The translations under genes were made by a program, and so were the position numbers. Below the pieces are notes generated by a model. The model worked only from the letters and a program-made list of their open reading frames with translations, had not been told where the DNA came from and ran no database searches. Positions 47,035-54,466 of a stretch of 64,000 nt of DNA are shown piece by piece. The DNA is from Kocuria rhizophila DC2201 (GTDB lineage Bacteria; Actinomycetota; Actinomycetes; Actinomycetales; Micrococcaceae). Numbering within the stretch: the first letter of the stretch is position 1; every line of letters begins with the position of its first letter. The stretch lies in the NCBI RefSeq assembly GCF_000010285.1, contig NC_010617.1:1550001-1614000 (forward strand), written 5' to 3'.

Positions 47035-49004
47035 CGGGAGTTCTCCGTGAGTTGCAGTTCGCGCACCGATTCCAGGTGCCAGGGCACGGAGGCGATCATG
47101 ACTCCGCGTTCGTAGTGCAGCCGGGTCCGCAGGGGGCGGATGGCCTGGTTGTGCAGGAAGCGCTCCCACCCGCGGCCCACCACGTACTCCGGGAGGTAGA
47201 CGATCACGAGGTCGCGCGGGGACTTGCGCCGGATGCCACGGATGTGGGCGACCACCGGGCCCACGGTGTCCCGGTAGGGGGAGGCCAGCACGGTGATGGG
47301 CACGGGGATCTCCAGGGACTGCCACTGCCGCACGATCTCCTGCGTGCGGGTGCGGTCCGTGTCCACCACCACGGCCTCGAGCGTCGAGGGCCGGGACGCC
47401 CGGGCGTAGGTCAGCGCGCGCACCACGGGCTTGCGCACGGAGGTGACCACGATGATCGAGTGCACGCGCGAGGGCAGGGCACGCACCATCGAGTCCGGGT
47501 GCACGGCAAGCTCGGCGTCCACCGAGCGGTAGTGGTGGGCGATCGCGCGCATGAACACCGTGGTGAGCGCGATCGCCACGATGGTCAGCCACGCCCCCTG
47601 CACGAACTTGGTCACGAGGATCACCACGAACACCGCCGCGCACGCTACCAGCGCGATCGCCGCCACGCCGAGGCGCAGCGCGAACTGGCGGTTGGTGGTG
47701 CGCGACGTGCGGGTGCGCCGCACGCGGGTCCAGTGCCGGACCATGCCCGCCTGGGTCAGGGTGAACGCGAAGAACGCCCCCACCACGTACAGCTGGATCA
47801 GCGCGTTGACGTTTGCCCCGAACACGAGCGTGAACCCGGCCGCCACCACGGACAGCAGCACGATGCCGTTGGTGAACGCGAACCGGTCCCCGCGGCTCTG
47901 CAGCTGCCGCGGCAGCAGGGCGGAGGACGCCAGGCGGGACGCGAGCACCGGGAAGCCCGAGTAGGCGGTGTTGGCGGCCATGAACAGCACCCCCACCGTG
48001 GCCAGGGCGAGCACCACGACCCACACGGAGTCCGCACCCGTGACGGCCTGGGCGATCTGCGCCAGCACCGGGACCTGGTAGAAGGACGCGTCCGGGGCGT
48101 GGCCCCCGATCAGCAGCTGCCGCGCGGGGTCCATGACCACCACCACGCCCGTGCGGCGGGTGAGGTAGAGCACGCCCAGCAGCAGCACGGCGGAGAGGGC
48201 ACCGAGGACGGCGAGGGTCCGCGCGGCGTTGAGCGCCTTGGGCTTGCGGAAGTAGGGCACGGAGTGCGTGATGGTCTCCACCCCGGTCACGGCCACCGCC
48301 CCGGAGGAGAAGGCCCGCAGCACGAGCATGGCGCCCGCGAGCCCCACCAGTCCGGAGTCCATGCCCTCGGCGGGCAGCACGTCGTAGGCCGCCGACGGCG
48401 CGGGGCCCAGCGCCCCGGTGACGTCCTGCACCACACCGACCACGATGAGCAGCAGCACCACCACCAAGAACGCGTACGTGGGCACGGAGGACGCCCGGCC
48501 CATGAACTTCAGCCCGCGCAGGTTCAGCAGTCCCACCAGGGCGATCCCCACCACGGCGACCACCGTGCGGTGCCCCACGAGCCAGGGGAACACCGCGGCG
48601 AGGTACTGGGCGGCGGCGGCCATCGACACGGCCACCACCAGCGTGTAGTCCACGAGCAGCGCGGCCCCCACGGCCGCCCCGGCGGGACGACCCAGGTTCT
48701 TGGACGCGATCTCGAAGTCGGCCCCGCCGGATGGGTAGGCCCTCACGTTCTGGCGGTAGGCGGTGATGATCACGGCCAGCACCACGAGCACCGCGAGCCC
48801 CACCCACGGGGAGACGACGATCGCGGCGGAGCCCGCGAGCGCGAGCGTCAGGACGATCTCGTCCGGGGCGTACGCGACCGAGGACAGCGCGTCTGAGGCG
48901 AACACGGGCAGGGCCGTGCCCTTCGAGAGCACGGTGCCCGCGGCGCGCTCGTTGTGGAGCGGCTTGCCCACGAGCGCGCGGCGGACGAACTGGGACACAT
49001 ACAC
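47031..49004 (-). CDS. KimA-type APC-superfamily potassium permease
   Basis: 657 residues. About 12 transmembrane helices (to about residue 490) followed by a cytoplasmic nucleotide-binding-like domain of about 165 residues. Motifs shared with Bacillus KimA: GKPL near the start, SDALSSVAY (36-44), YPSGGA, LLVDY with Asp119, FSSG..AVTGVETI, RGDRFAFTNGI, and the ending GVMIASVPWHL. Asp38 and Asp119 align with the ion-binding Asp36 and Asp117 I recall for KimA. The divergent TrkA/RCK pair supports potassium transport. GTG 49004 has TAGCGT 8 nt upstream and no ribosome-binding site. An amino-acid permease is the alternative. Confidence 0.85.
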   Translation of the reverse strand: MYVSQFVRRALVGKPLHNERAAGTVLSKGTALPVFASDALSSVAYAPDEIVLTLALAGSAAIVVSPWVGLAVLVVLAVIITAYRQNVRAYPSGGADFEIASKNLGRPAGAAVGAALLVDYTLVVAVSMAAAAQYLAAVFPWLVGHRTVVAVVGIALVGLLNLRGLKFMGRASSVPTYAFLVVVLLLIVVGVVQDVTGALGPAPSAAYDVLPAEGMDSGLVGLAGAMLVLRAFSSGAVAVTGVETITHSVPYFRKPKALNAARTLAVLGALSAVLLLGVLYLTRRTGVVVVMDPARQLLIGGHAPDASFYQVPVLAQIAQAVTGADSVWVVVLALATVGVLFMAANTAYSGFPVLASRLASSALLPRQLQSRGDRFAFTNGIVLLSVVAAGFTLVFGANVNALIQLYVVGAFFAFTLTQAGMVRHWTRVRRTRTSRTTNRQFALRLGVAAIALVACAAVFVVILVTKFVQGAWLTIVAIALTTVFMRAIAHHYRSVDAELAVHPDSMVRALPSRVHSIIVVTSVRKPVVRALTYARASRPSTLEAVVVDTDRTRTQEIVRQWQSLEIPVPITVLASPYRDTVGPVVAHIRGIRRKSPRDLVIVYLPEYVVGRGWERFLHNQAIRPLRTRLHYERGVMIASVPWHLESVRELQLTENSR

Positions 49005-49012
49005 GTGGGAAC

Positions 49013-49018
49013 ACGCTA
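49013..49018 (-). promoter_or_regulatory. -10 box of a leaderless promoter for the KimA-type gene
   Basis: TAGCGT on the minus strand, 8 nt before GTG 49004. It faces the divergent TrkA promoter 33 nt away. Confidence 0.5.
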
Positions 49019-49051
49019 GTCCCTCGGCCGGTGCTTGTCCCGCGGGGGACC

Positions 49052-49057
49052 TATGCT
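49052..49057 (+). promoter_or_regulatory. -10 box of a leaderless promoter for the TrkA pair
   Basis: TATGCT followed by 7 nt and ATG 49065, with no ribosome-binding site. Confidence 0.6.
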
Positions 49058-49064
49058 GTCGCCC

Positions 49065-49784
49065 ATGGCGCATTTCGTGATCATGGGTGTGGGCAGGGTG
49101 GGGATCACCCTCGCGCACGCCCTGGAGGACTCCGGGCACACCGTGGCGGTGATCGACCAGGACGACCGGGCGTTCCGCAAGCTGCGGCCCTCGTTCTCGG
49201 GCAAGAAGGTCACCGGACACGGCTTCGACCGCGAGGTGCTCCAGCGCGCCGGGATCGCCGAGGCGTACGCCTTCGCTGCGGTCTCCAGCGGGGACAACTC
49301 CAACATCATCGCCGCGCGGGTGGCCCGTGAGACCTTCAAGGTCAAGCACGTGGTGGCGCGGATCTACGATCCCACCCGCGCCGAGTTCTACCAGCGCATG
49401 GGCATCCCCACCGTGGCGTCGGTGCGCTGGAGCGCGGACCAGGTGTTGCGGCGGATCCTGCCCGAGCACGCCATCACCGGGGACTTCCGGGAGGCCTCCG
49501 GGCGGCTGCAGCTCGGGGAGCTGCCCCTGGACGACTCCTGGTCGGGGCTGCACCTGGACCGCATCGAGGAGGCGGCCGGGGTGCGGATCGCGTTCGTCAC
49601 CCGGTTCGGGGAGGGCATCCTCCCGGCCAGCGACACCAGCTACCAGCAAGGAGACATCGTGCACGCCATGATGCGCGTGGAGGACGTGGAGCGGGTTGCC
49701 CGTGTCCTGTCCCGTCCGCCGTCGGACGAGGTCATGGAGGCCGTGGCCCTGGCCGCGACCCAGGACTCGCGGGGGCGTGGCTGA
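49065..49784 (+). CDS. TrkA/RCK potassium-transport regulator, first of pair (CeoB-like)
   Basis: 239 residues. RCK_N Rossmann domain with the NAD(H)-binding GVGRVGITLAHALEDSG (about 9-25) and terminal acidic residue in AVIDQDD. A TrkA_C domain follows (about 150-220). These cytoplasmic proteins gate or regulate potassium channels and transporters on binding nucleotides. ATG 49065 at the predicted transcription start; a GTG at 49035 gives an implausible longer protein. The stop overlaps the next start by one base (TGATG). Confidence 0.92.
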   Translation: MAHFVIMGVGRVGITLAHALEDSGHTVAVIDQDDRAFRKLRPSFSGKKVTGHGFDREVLQRAGIAEAYAFAAVSSGDNSNIIAARVARETFKVKHVVARIYDPTRAEFYQRMGIPTVASVRWSADQVLRRILPEHAITGDFREASGRLQLGELPLDDSWSGLHLDRIEEAAGVRIAFVTRFGEGILPASDTSYQQGDIVHAMMRVEDVERVARVLSRPPSDEVMEAVALAATQDSRGRG

Positions 49785-50542
49785 TGCACGTGGTCATCGT
49801 GGGCGGGGGCTCCGTGGGCTCCTCGATCGCCCGGGAGCTGCTCTCGCACGGCCACGACGTGGTGGTGGTGGACGCCACCGCCGAGGTGATCGGCCGCTCC
49901 AACCTGCGCGGCGCGCAGTGGGTCGTGGGGGACGCGTGCGACCTCGACGTGCTCCAACGCGCGCGGGCGGAGGAGGCGGACGTGGTGGTCGCGGCCACCG
50001 GGGACGACAGGGCCAACCTGGTGGTCTCCCTGCTCGCGCGCAGCGAGTTCGGCGTGCCGCGCACCGTGGGCCGCGTGAACAACCCCAAGAACGAGTGGCT
50101 CTTCGACGACGCCTGGGGCGTGGACGTGGCGGTGTCCACCCCCCGGCTGATGACGGCGCTCGTGGAGGAGGCCGTGGAGATCGGGGACGTGGTGCGGTTG
50201 CTGAGCTTCCAGACCGGGGCGGCCACGCTGTCCGCCTACACGGTCCCGCGCGAGCACCCCGTGGTGGCCAGCACGGTGTCCCAGGTGCCGTGGCCCCCGG
50301 ACGTGGCGCTCGTGGCCATCCTGCGCGACGGCGTGCCCATCGCCCCCTCGGGCGACGACCTGCTGGAGGGCGGGGACGAGCTGTTCTTCATCACCACCGC
50401 GGAGGGTGAGGAGCAGCTGCGGGCCATGTTCACCACGGCCCGGGACGTCAACCTGCAGGCGGCACTTGACGAGGGCGGCTCCACAGCCATCCCACCCACA
50501 GCACGGCGGCGTACAGCGGAGCCCCCATCACCAGCCGGGTGA
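49784..50542 (+). CDS. TrkA/RCK potassium-transport regulator, second of pair (CeoC-like)
   Basis: 252 residues. Rossmann motif GGGSVGSSIARELLSHG (about 7-23), conserved VVDATAEVI and GDACDLDVLQRA, then a TrkA_C domain (about 140-215). It is translationally coupled to the first copy; such pairs usually form hetero-oligomeric RCK gating rings. The final 30 residues (Thr/Ala/Pro/Arg-rich) extend beyond the domain and overlap the DUF3159 gene on the other strand by 95 nt. Confidence 0.92.
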   Translation: MHVVIVGGGSVGSSIARELLSHGHDVVVVDATAEVIGRSNLRGAQWVVGDACDLDVLQRARAEEADVVVAATGDDRANLVVSLLARSEFGVPRTVGRVNNPKNEWLFDDAWGVDVAVSTPRLMTALVEEAVEIGDVVRLLSFQTGAATLSAYTVPREHPVVASTVSQVPWPPDVALVAILRDGVPIAPSGDDLLEGGDELFFITTAEGEEQLRAMFTTARDVNLQAALDEGGSTAIPPTARRRTAEPPSPAG

Positions 50543-51155
50543 TCCCCAGCGCGGCCACGTCCTGCGCGAAGAACAGCGGCAGCTGCACGGCCAGCCGGGC
50601 CGCGAACATGGCGATCAGCAGCGCGGTCGCCCGCTGGTACGCGGAGCGCCGCGCCGGCCTGGCATGCCACTCGGTCCCCTCGCCGCGGATGTAGCCGTAG
50701 AGCACTCCCAGCAGGGGCCAGCCTGCGGCCGCGGAGACCGCGAGCACCACGATCCCCACGGCGTTGGTGATGAAGCCCCACACGTAGTAGTCGAGGGCGT
50801 CCCCGCCCACGCGAGCGAACAGTGCGCAGATCCCCACGCCCACGAGACCCGCGAACGCCTGGGTCGCGGACTGCCGCTGCGCCAGGCGCACCACCGTGAA
50901 CACGGCCGCGCTCGCCAGGGACGCGGTGAGCGCCACGGACAAGCTGCCCACGGCGATCACGCACACCAGGTACACCAGACCGGGAAGCACGGACTCCACC
51001 ACGCCGCGCCAGCCGCCCACGGCGGAGAGCACGTCCAGCTGGCCGCTCTCGTCCCGGCGCCACCCGGAGCGCTGCGCGAAGTCCTCCGCGGCGCGGTTCA
51101 CCCTCGCCCCGGGGTCCTCCCGGGGCTGCTCCCCCGGATCCCCCTCGCGCGTCAC
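50448..51155 (-). CDS. DUF3159 membrane protein
   Basis: 235 residues with about six transmembrane helices and the family motifs GWRGVVESVLPGLVYLV and YVWGFITNAVG, ending ITRLVMGAPLYAAVLW. DUF3159 proteins are actinobacterial membrane proteins distantly similar to intracellular septation protein A; the function is unknown. GTG 51155 overlaps the stop of the OB-fold gene by 4 nt (GTGA). The 3' end overlaps the convergent trkA gene by 95 nt. Confidence 0.88.
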   Translation of the reverse strand: MTREGDPGEQPREDPGARVNRAAEDFAQRSGWRRDESGQLDVLSAVGGWRGVVESVLPGLVYLVCVIAVGSLSVALTASLASAAVFTVVRLAQRQSATQAFAGLVGVGICALFARVGGDALDYYVWGFITNAVGIVVLAVSAAAGWPLLGVLYGYIRGEGTEWHARPARRSAYQRATALLIAMFAARLAVQLPLFFAQDVAALGITRLVMGAPLYAAVLWVGWLWSRPRQVPPAG

Positions 51156-51520
51156 CGGCCCACCTTCTTGGGCGTCACGATCTCGTAGCGCGGGTTGTAC
51201 ATGGTGGGCACCCCGTCCGGGAAGCACACGACGGCCAGGCACCGCAGCCGGGTGCCGGCGGCCACGCCCGGCACGGTGCGCTGACCGTGCCACAGCAGCT
51301 CCACGCCGCACGGCAGGGCGCTGCCCGGGCGCGGAACTTTCAGCAGAGCACGGAAGTGCGGGGCCGCCGTGGCCGGGGCGAGGGTCACCTCCACCACGGT
51401 CCCCTCCACGACCGCCCGGCGCCGGGGCCGCTCGCCGCGCGGCGGGGTGAGGTCGCTGTTTGTGGCCTCGGGCTCGGCCATCACGTCGATGGCCCCGGTC
51501 AGGGGGTTGTTGCCGGTCAC
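51152..51520 (-). CDS. Small OB-fold nucleic-acid-binding-like protein
   Basis: 122 residues. A single predicted OB fold from about residue 36 (VVEGTVVEVTLAPATAAPHF ... LRCLAVVCFPDGVPTMYNPRYEIV). In Micrococcales this small OB-fold gene regularly sits between DUF3710 and DUF3159. The ligand is unproven. GTG 51520 is 2 nt after the DUF3710 stop; an internal ATG at 51481 is a possible shorter start. Coupled at both ends, so it belongs to the DUF3710-OB-DUF3159 operon. Confidence 0.78.
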   Translation of the reverse strand: MTGNNPLTGAIDVMAEPEATNSDLTPPRGERPRRRAVVEGTVVEVTLAPATAAPHFRALLKVPRPGSALPCGVELLWHGQRTVPGVAAGTRLRCLAVVCFPDGVPTMYNPRYEIVTPKKVGR

Positions 51521-51522
51521 GC

Positions 51523-52314
51523 TCAGCCGATCTCGGTGATCTCGGGCCCGCGCCGCGGGGGCTGCACCGCGGGGCCCGACGCCGCACGGTCGCCGGCGGT
51601 GGCGTCGGAGCCCTCGTGCTCCGGGCCGCCGTGGGCCGGGGTGACCGTGGCGTCCTGCGGCATCGACAGCGTGAGCAGGTCACGGGGCGGGTGCGGGTCC
51701 TGGCCGCGCACGACCACGAGGGCGCGCACGGCGTCGTCGAGCACCTCCGCGGTGGTCCCGGGCAGGGCCGCGCCGCCGGTGAACACGGCGCGCAGGAACC
51801 AGCGGGGACCGTCGATGCCCACGAACCGGGCCAGGCGGAAGCCCTGCTGCCCGTCCGGGGTGGTGCCGGGGATCCGCACGTCCACCTGCGCCCCGAGGGG
51901 GCCCTGCGCGATCGTGGGCTGCGCCCCGTCCCGACGCAGGCCGGCCACGAGCTCGGCCCGGACCTCGTCCCACAGCCCGGAGGACTTCGGGGCGGTGAAC
52001 GCCTGCAGCTGCACCGAGCCGTCCCGGAAGTCGAGGTTCACCGCGCGCGGCACCTGGGTGGCCTGGTCCACCTCCACGCGCACGGTCACGTCGGCCATCG
52101 GCTTGACGAGCAGCGCGCCGAGGTCCAGGTACTCGCCGCGCTCGCCCGTGAACTCCGACTCGTCCCACGGCCCGTTGGCACGGGGGTCCTCGGCCCGGTC
52201 GACGTCGCCCCGGGGCTCGGTGGCCTCGCCGTCCTCGGCGCTCGCCGCGGTGGCGCCCGTCTGCTGCGCGGTGTCCGCGGCCTCGGCGCGCGTGCGCTTC
52301 CTACGTCCGAACAT
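51523..52314 (-). CDS. DUF3710 family protein
   Basis: 263 residues. Charged N-terminal 40 residues, then the conserved domain (GPWDESEFTGERGEYLDLGA ... GIDGPRWFLRAVFTG), and an acidic/Pro-rich tail. Actinobacteria-specific, soluble, no catalytic motif visible. ATG 52314 has GGAGG 5 nt upstream. It is downstream of dut on the same strand with a 153-nt gap, a conserved neighbourhood in the group. The function is unknown. Confidence 0.88.
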   Translation of the reverse strand: MFGRRKRTRAEAADTAQQTGATAASAEDGEATEPRGDVDRAEDPRANGPWDESEFTGERGEYLDLGALLVKPMADVTVRVEVDQATQVPRAVNLDFRDGSVQLQAFTAPKSSGLWDEVRAELVAGLRRDGAQPTIAQGPLGAQVDVRIPGTTPDGQQGFRLARFVGIDGPRWFLRAVFTGGAALPGTTAEVLDDAVRALVVVRGQDPHPPRDLLTLSMPQDATVTPAHGGPEHEGSDATAGDRAASGPAVQPPRRGPEITEIG

Positions 52315-52467
52315 CAGTGCCTCCAAGAAGTCGTCGAGGGGAAATTCTGGCGGACCCGCACCGCGCGGTCGTCCCGGGTGGGCACCACCGCCGGGCCCGG
52401 TGTGCCCCACGGGGGCCGTACCGGGTCGCCCGCGTCGTGCGCAGCCCAGCGGTTGTTGGCGAGCGGG

Positions 52468-52929
52468 TCAGTGCGTTCCGGAGGAGCCGAACCCGCGCTC
52501 GGCCCGTTCGCTGGTGGGCAGCCGATCGGTGACCCGGAACCGCGCGGTCACCACCTCCTGGACCACCAGCTGGGCGATCCGCTCGCCGCGGCGCACGGTG
52601 TAGGGCTGCCGCGCGTCCGTGTTGAGCAGACACACCCTGAGCTCACCCCGGTAGCCGCTGTCCACGGTGCCCGGGGCGTTGACCACCGTGATGCCGTGCT
52701 TCGCGGCGAGTCCCGAGCGGGGGTGCACCAGACCCACGTACCCCGCCGGGATCGCCACGGCCACGCCCGTGTCCACGAGCGCGCGCTCGCCGGGCAGCAG
52801 CTCCACGTCCGCGCGGGCCCGCAGGTCCGCTCCGGCGTCCCCCTCGCGCGCGTAGGCGGGGGCGGGCAGGTCCGGGTCCAGCAGCTGCAGGGCCACGTCC
52901 ACCGTGGCGGGGGTGCTCGCGTCAGTCAC
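52468..52929 (-). CDS. dut: dUTP diphosphatase (trimeric dUTPase)
   Basis: 153 residues. Hydrolyses dUTP to dUMP, keeping uracil out of DNA and feeding thymidylate synthesis. All five motifs are visible: GDAGADLRA (1), PRSGLAAKHG (2), GTVDSGYRGEL (3), RGERIAQLVV (4) and the C-terminal ERGFGSSG (5). GTG 52929 with TAGAGT 8 nt upstream and no ribosome-binding site indicates leaderless translation. Divergent from DUF3093. Confidence 0.97.
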   Translation of the reverse strand: MTDASTPATVDVALQLLDPDLPAPAYAREGDAGADLRARADVELLPGERALVDTGVAVAIPAGYVGLVHPRSGLAAKHGITVVNAPGTVDSGYRGELRVCLLNTDARQPYTVRRGERIAQLVVQEVVTARFRVTDRLPTSERAERGFGSSGTH

Positions 52930-52937
52930 AGTGCCCC

Positions 52938-52943
52938 ACTCTA
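52938..52943 (-). promoter_or_regulatory. -10 box of a leaderless promoter for dut
   Basis: TAGAGT on the minus strand, 8 nt before GTG 52929. Confidence 0.55.
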
Positions 52944-53008
52944 ACGCGCGGCGCCGGGGCCCCACGCACGGTGGGCCGGCTCCCGGGTGAGTGTGCCAAG
53001 GTGGTGCC

Positions 53009-53821
53009 ATGAGTTCTCAGCATCCGGAGCCGGGCGCGGACCGGCCCCCGCGGCGCGACACCGCGGCCACCCCCCGCTCCTCCGCCACGCACCACCCGTC
53101 CGAGGCCCGCGGGACGCTCGACGCCGCGGCGCCCTCCCCCGAGCACACCGCCTCGGCCGCCGGTCGCGGTGCCTCCCCCGGCGCGCACGACGACGCGCCC
53201 CATGCCGCCGAGCGCGCGGCCCGCTCCGCTCCGGACGCGGCGACCGCGACCCGGCCGGGGCGCGACGCCACCCCCGCGGACCGTCCCCGAGACGGGGACG
53301 GTGAGCGGGCGGCGTCGTCCGCGGCGCAGACCCCCGCGACCACCGGCGCGGTGCAGTACTCGGAGAAGCTCACGGTCTCGTGGTGGGTGTGGTTGATCGT
53401 CGTGTTCGTGGGAGCGGCCGGCTTCGTGGCCGTGGCACCCATCAGCATCGCGGTGGGGGTGATCGTGGGCGCCGTGCTCATGATCGGCGTGGGGCTCGCC
53501 GTGCACCTGGGGGCCCCGAGCATCGTGCTCACCGACGAGGACCTGCGCGTGGGCCGCGCCTACATCGAGCGCCAGTACGTGGGCGAGGCCGAAGCGCTGC
53601 GCGGTGCCGAGGCGCGCACCGCACGCGGGCCGGGGCTCGACGGCCGCGCCTTCATGAACTTCCGGGTGTCCGTCCCGGACCTGTGCCGCATCCGGATCAC
53701 CGATCCCGTGGACCCCACTCCCTACTGGCTCACCGCCACGCGGCACCCCGACGAGCTGGCGCGCGCCGTCAATGCCGGCGCGGGCCACCGCGCAGAGGCC
53801 CCCCGCGACGACAGGCCCTGA
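53009..53821 (+). CDS. DUF3093 membrane protein with long disordered N-terminal extension
   Basis: 270 residues. The conserved part begins near residue 117 (YSEKLTVSWWVWLIVV), with two adjacent transmembrane helices (about 122-165) and a soluble C-terminal domain (APSIVLTDEDLRVGRAYI ... FRVSVPDLCRIRITDP). The first 110 residues are Ala/Pro/Arg/Asp-rich, unlike typical DUF3093 proteins of about 150 residues. No internal Met or GTG near the conserved start offers an easy alternative. ATG has AAGG 8 nt upstream. The 3' end overlaps DUF4193 on the opposite strand by 100 nt. Confidence 0.82.
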   Translation: MSSQHPEPGADRPPRRDTAATPRSSATHHPSEARGTLDAAAPSPEHTASAAGRGASPGAHDDAPHAAERAARSAPDAATATRPGRDATPADRPRDGDGERAASSAAQTPATTGAVQYSEKLTVSWWVWLIVVFVGAAGFVAVAPISIAVGVIVGAVLMIGVGLAVHLGAPSIVLTDEDLRVGRAYIERQYVGEAEALRGAEARTARGPGLDGRAFMNFRVSVPDLCRIRITDPVDPTPYWLTATRHPDELARAVNAGAGHRAEAPRDDRP

Positions 53822-54147
53822 GGCGCCCCGCCGCTGCGTGCGCACCGGCACCCGAGGCACTCGAAGCAGTACTTCACACCGTTGCGCTCCTCGGCGAGCT
53901 GCGAACGGTGGCGCACCAGGAAGCAGGAACCGCACGTGAACTCGTCGTCCTGCGCCGGGAGCACCACCACGGAGAGCTCCTCGTTGGAGAGGTCGGCGCC
54001 GGGCAGCTCGAAACTCTCGGCCGCCGTGGCTTCGTCTTCGTCAACGCTCCCGGACTGGTGGTCCGACCGCCGGGACTGCAGCTCCTCGATGGAGTCTTCC
54101 TTGAGGTCCTCGTCCTGCTTGCGCGGTGCGTCGTAGTCTGTGGCCAT
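53722..54147 (-). CDS. DUF4193 zinc-ribbon-like protein with C-terminal read-on
   Basis: 141 residues. The first 98 or so match the DUF4193 family: MATDYDAPRKQDEDLKEDSI, FELPGADLS and two CxxC pairs (CGSC; CFECLGC) likely to bind zinc. Family members normally stop right after the second pair, at about 99 residues. Here the frame continues about 40 residues through an Arg/Ser/Ala-rich stretch that is antisense to the end of the DUF3093 gene, suggesting loss of the ancestral stop codon. The function of the family is unknown. Confidence 0.88.
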   Translation of the reverse strand: MATDYDAPRKQDEDLKEDSIEELQSRRSDHQSGSVDEDEATAAESFELPGADLSNEELSVVVLPAQDDEFTCGSCFLVRHRSQLAEERNGVKYCFECLGCRCARSGGAPQGLSSRGASARWPAPALTARASSSGCRVAVSQ

Positions 54148-54229
54148 GTGTCTATCCGCTCCAACCGGTCTTCGCGAGATCGCTGCGAGAAACGGGTCCC
54201 CGGGCGATCTCCCCCGGGGCCGTGTCGCG

Positions 54230-54235
54230 TAGATT
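54230..54235 (+). promoter_or_regulatory. -10 box of a leaderless promoter for a small ORF upstream of sepH
   Basis: TAGATT followed by 7 nt and ATG 54243. Confidence 0.4.
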
Positions 54236-54242
54236 GTTCACC

Positions 54243-54401
54243 ATGGGGGCCGAAAAAGCCAGCACCCCCGCGGGGGTTTTCTCGCACAGCATGATCGTGG
54301 CCGCGGGCCCGCTCGCACCGCCCCTCCGCCGGCCCTTCACGACGCCGCCGCGCGGCCCCCACGCCCTGCCCGGTCCCGGCCGGGGCGGGCCAGTAGACTG
54401 A
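54243..54401 (+). CDS. Putative small leaderless ORF (52 residues) upstream of sepH
   Basis: ATG 54243 is preceded by TAGATT-N7, the arrangement seen at many genes in this window, and has no ribosome-binding site. The peptide starts MGAEKASTPAGVFSHSM and ends Pro/Gly/Arg-rich. A palindrome ACCCCCGCGGGGGT followed by TTTT (54264-54280) lies in its first third and could act as an attenuator. It stops 65 nt before sepH. No homology is known to me; it may be a chance ORF in a 319-nt gap that otherwise holds only the sepH -10 candidate (TAGACT, 54394-54399) and a copy of ACGACGCCGC. Confidence 0.35.
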   Translation: MGAEKASTPAGVFSHSMIVAAGPLAPPLRRPFTTPPRGPHALPGPGRGGPVD

Positions 54402-54466
54402 GTGCCACGAACGCGCGGCGCGCACCACGGATCCCGTGGCGGACGCACCGGTGAGGGAAGGACAGC

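Noticed and set aside
53009-53350. A downstream start for DUF3093 to remove the disordered extension
   Set aside because: No ATG or GTG with a ribosome-binding site lies between residue 2 and the conserved core, and AAGG precedes ATG 53009.
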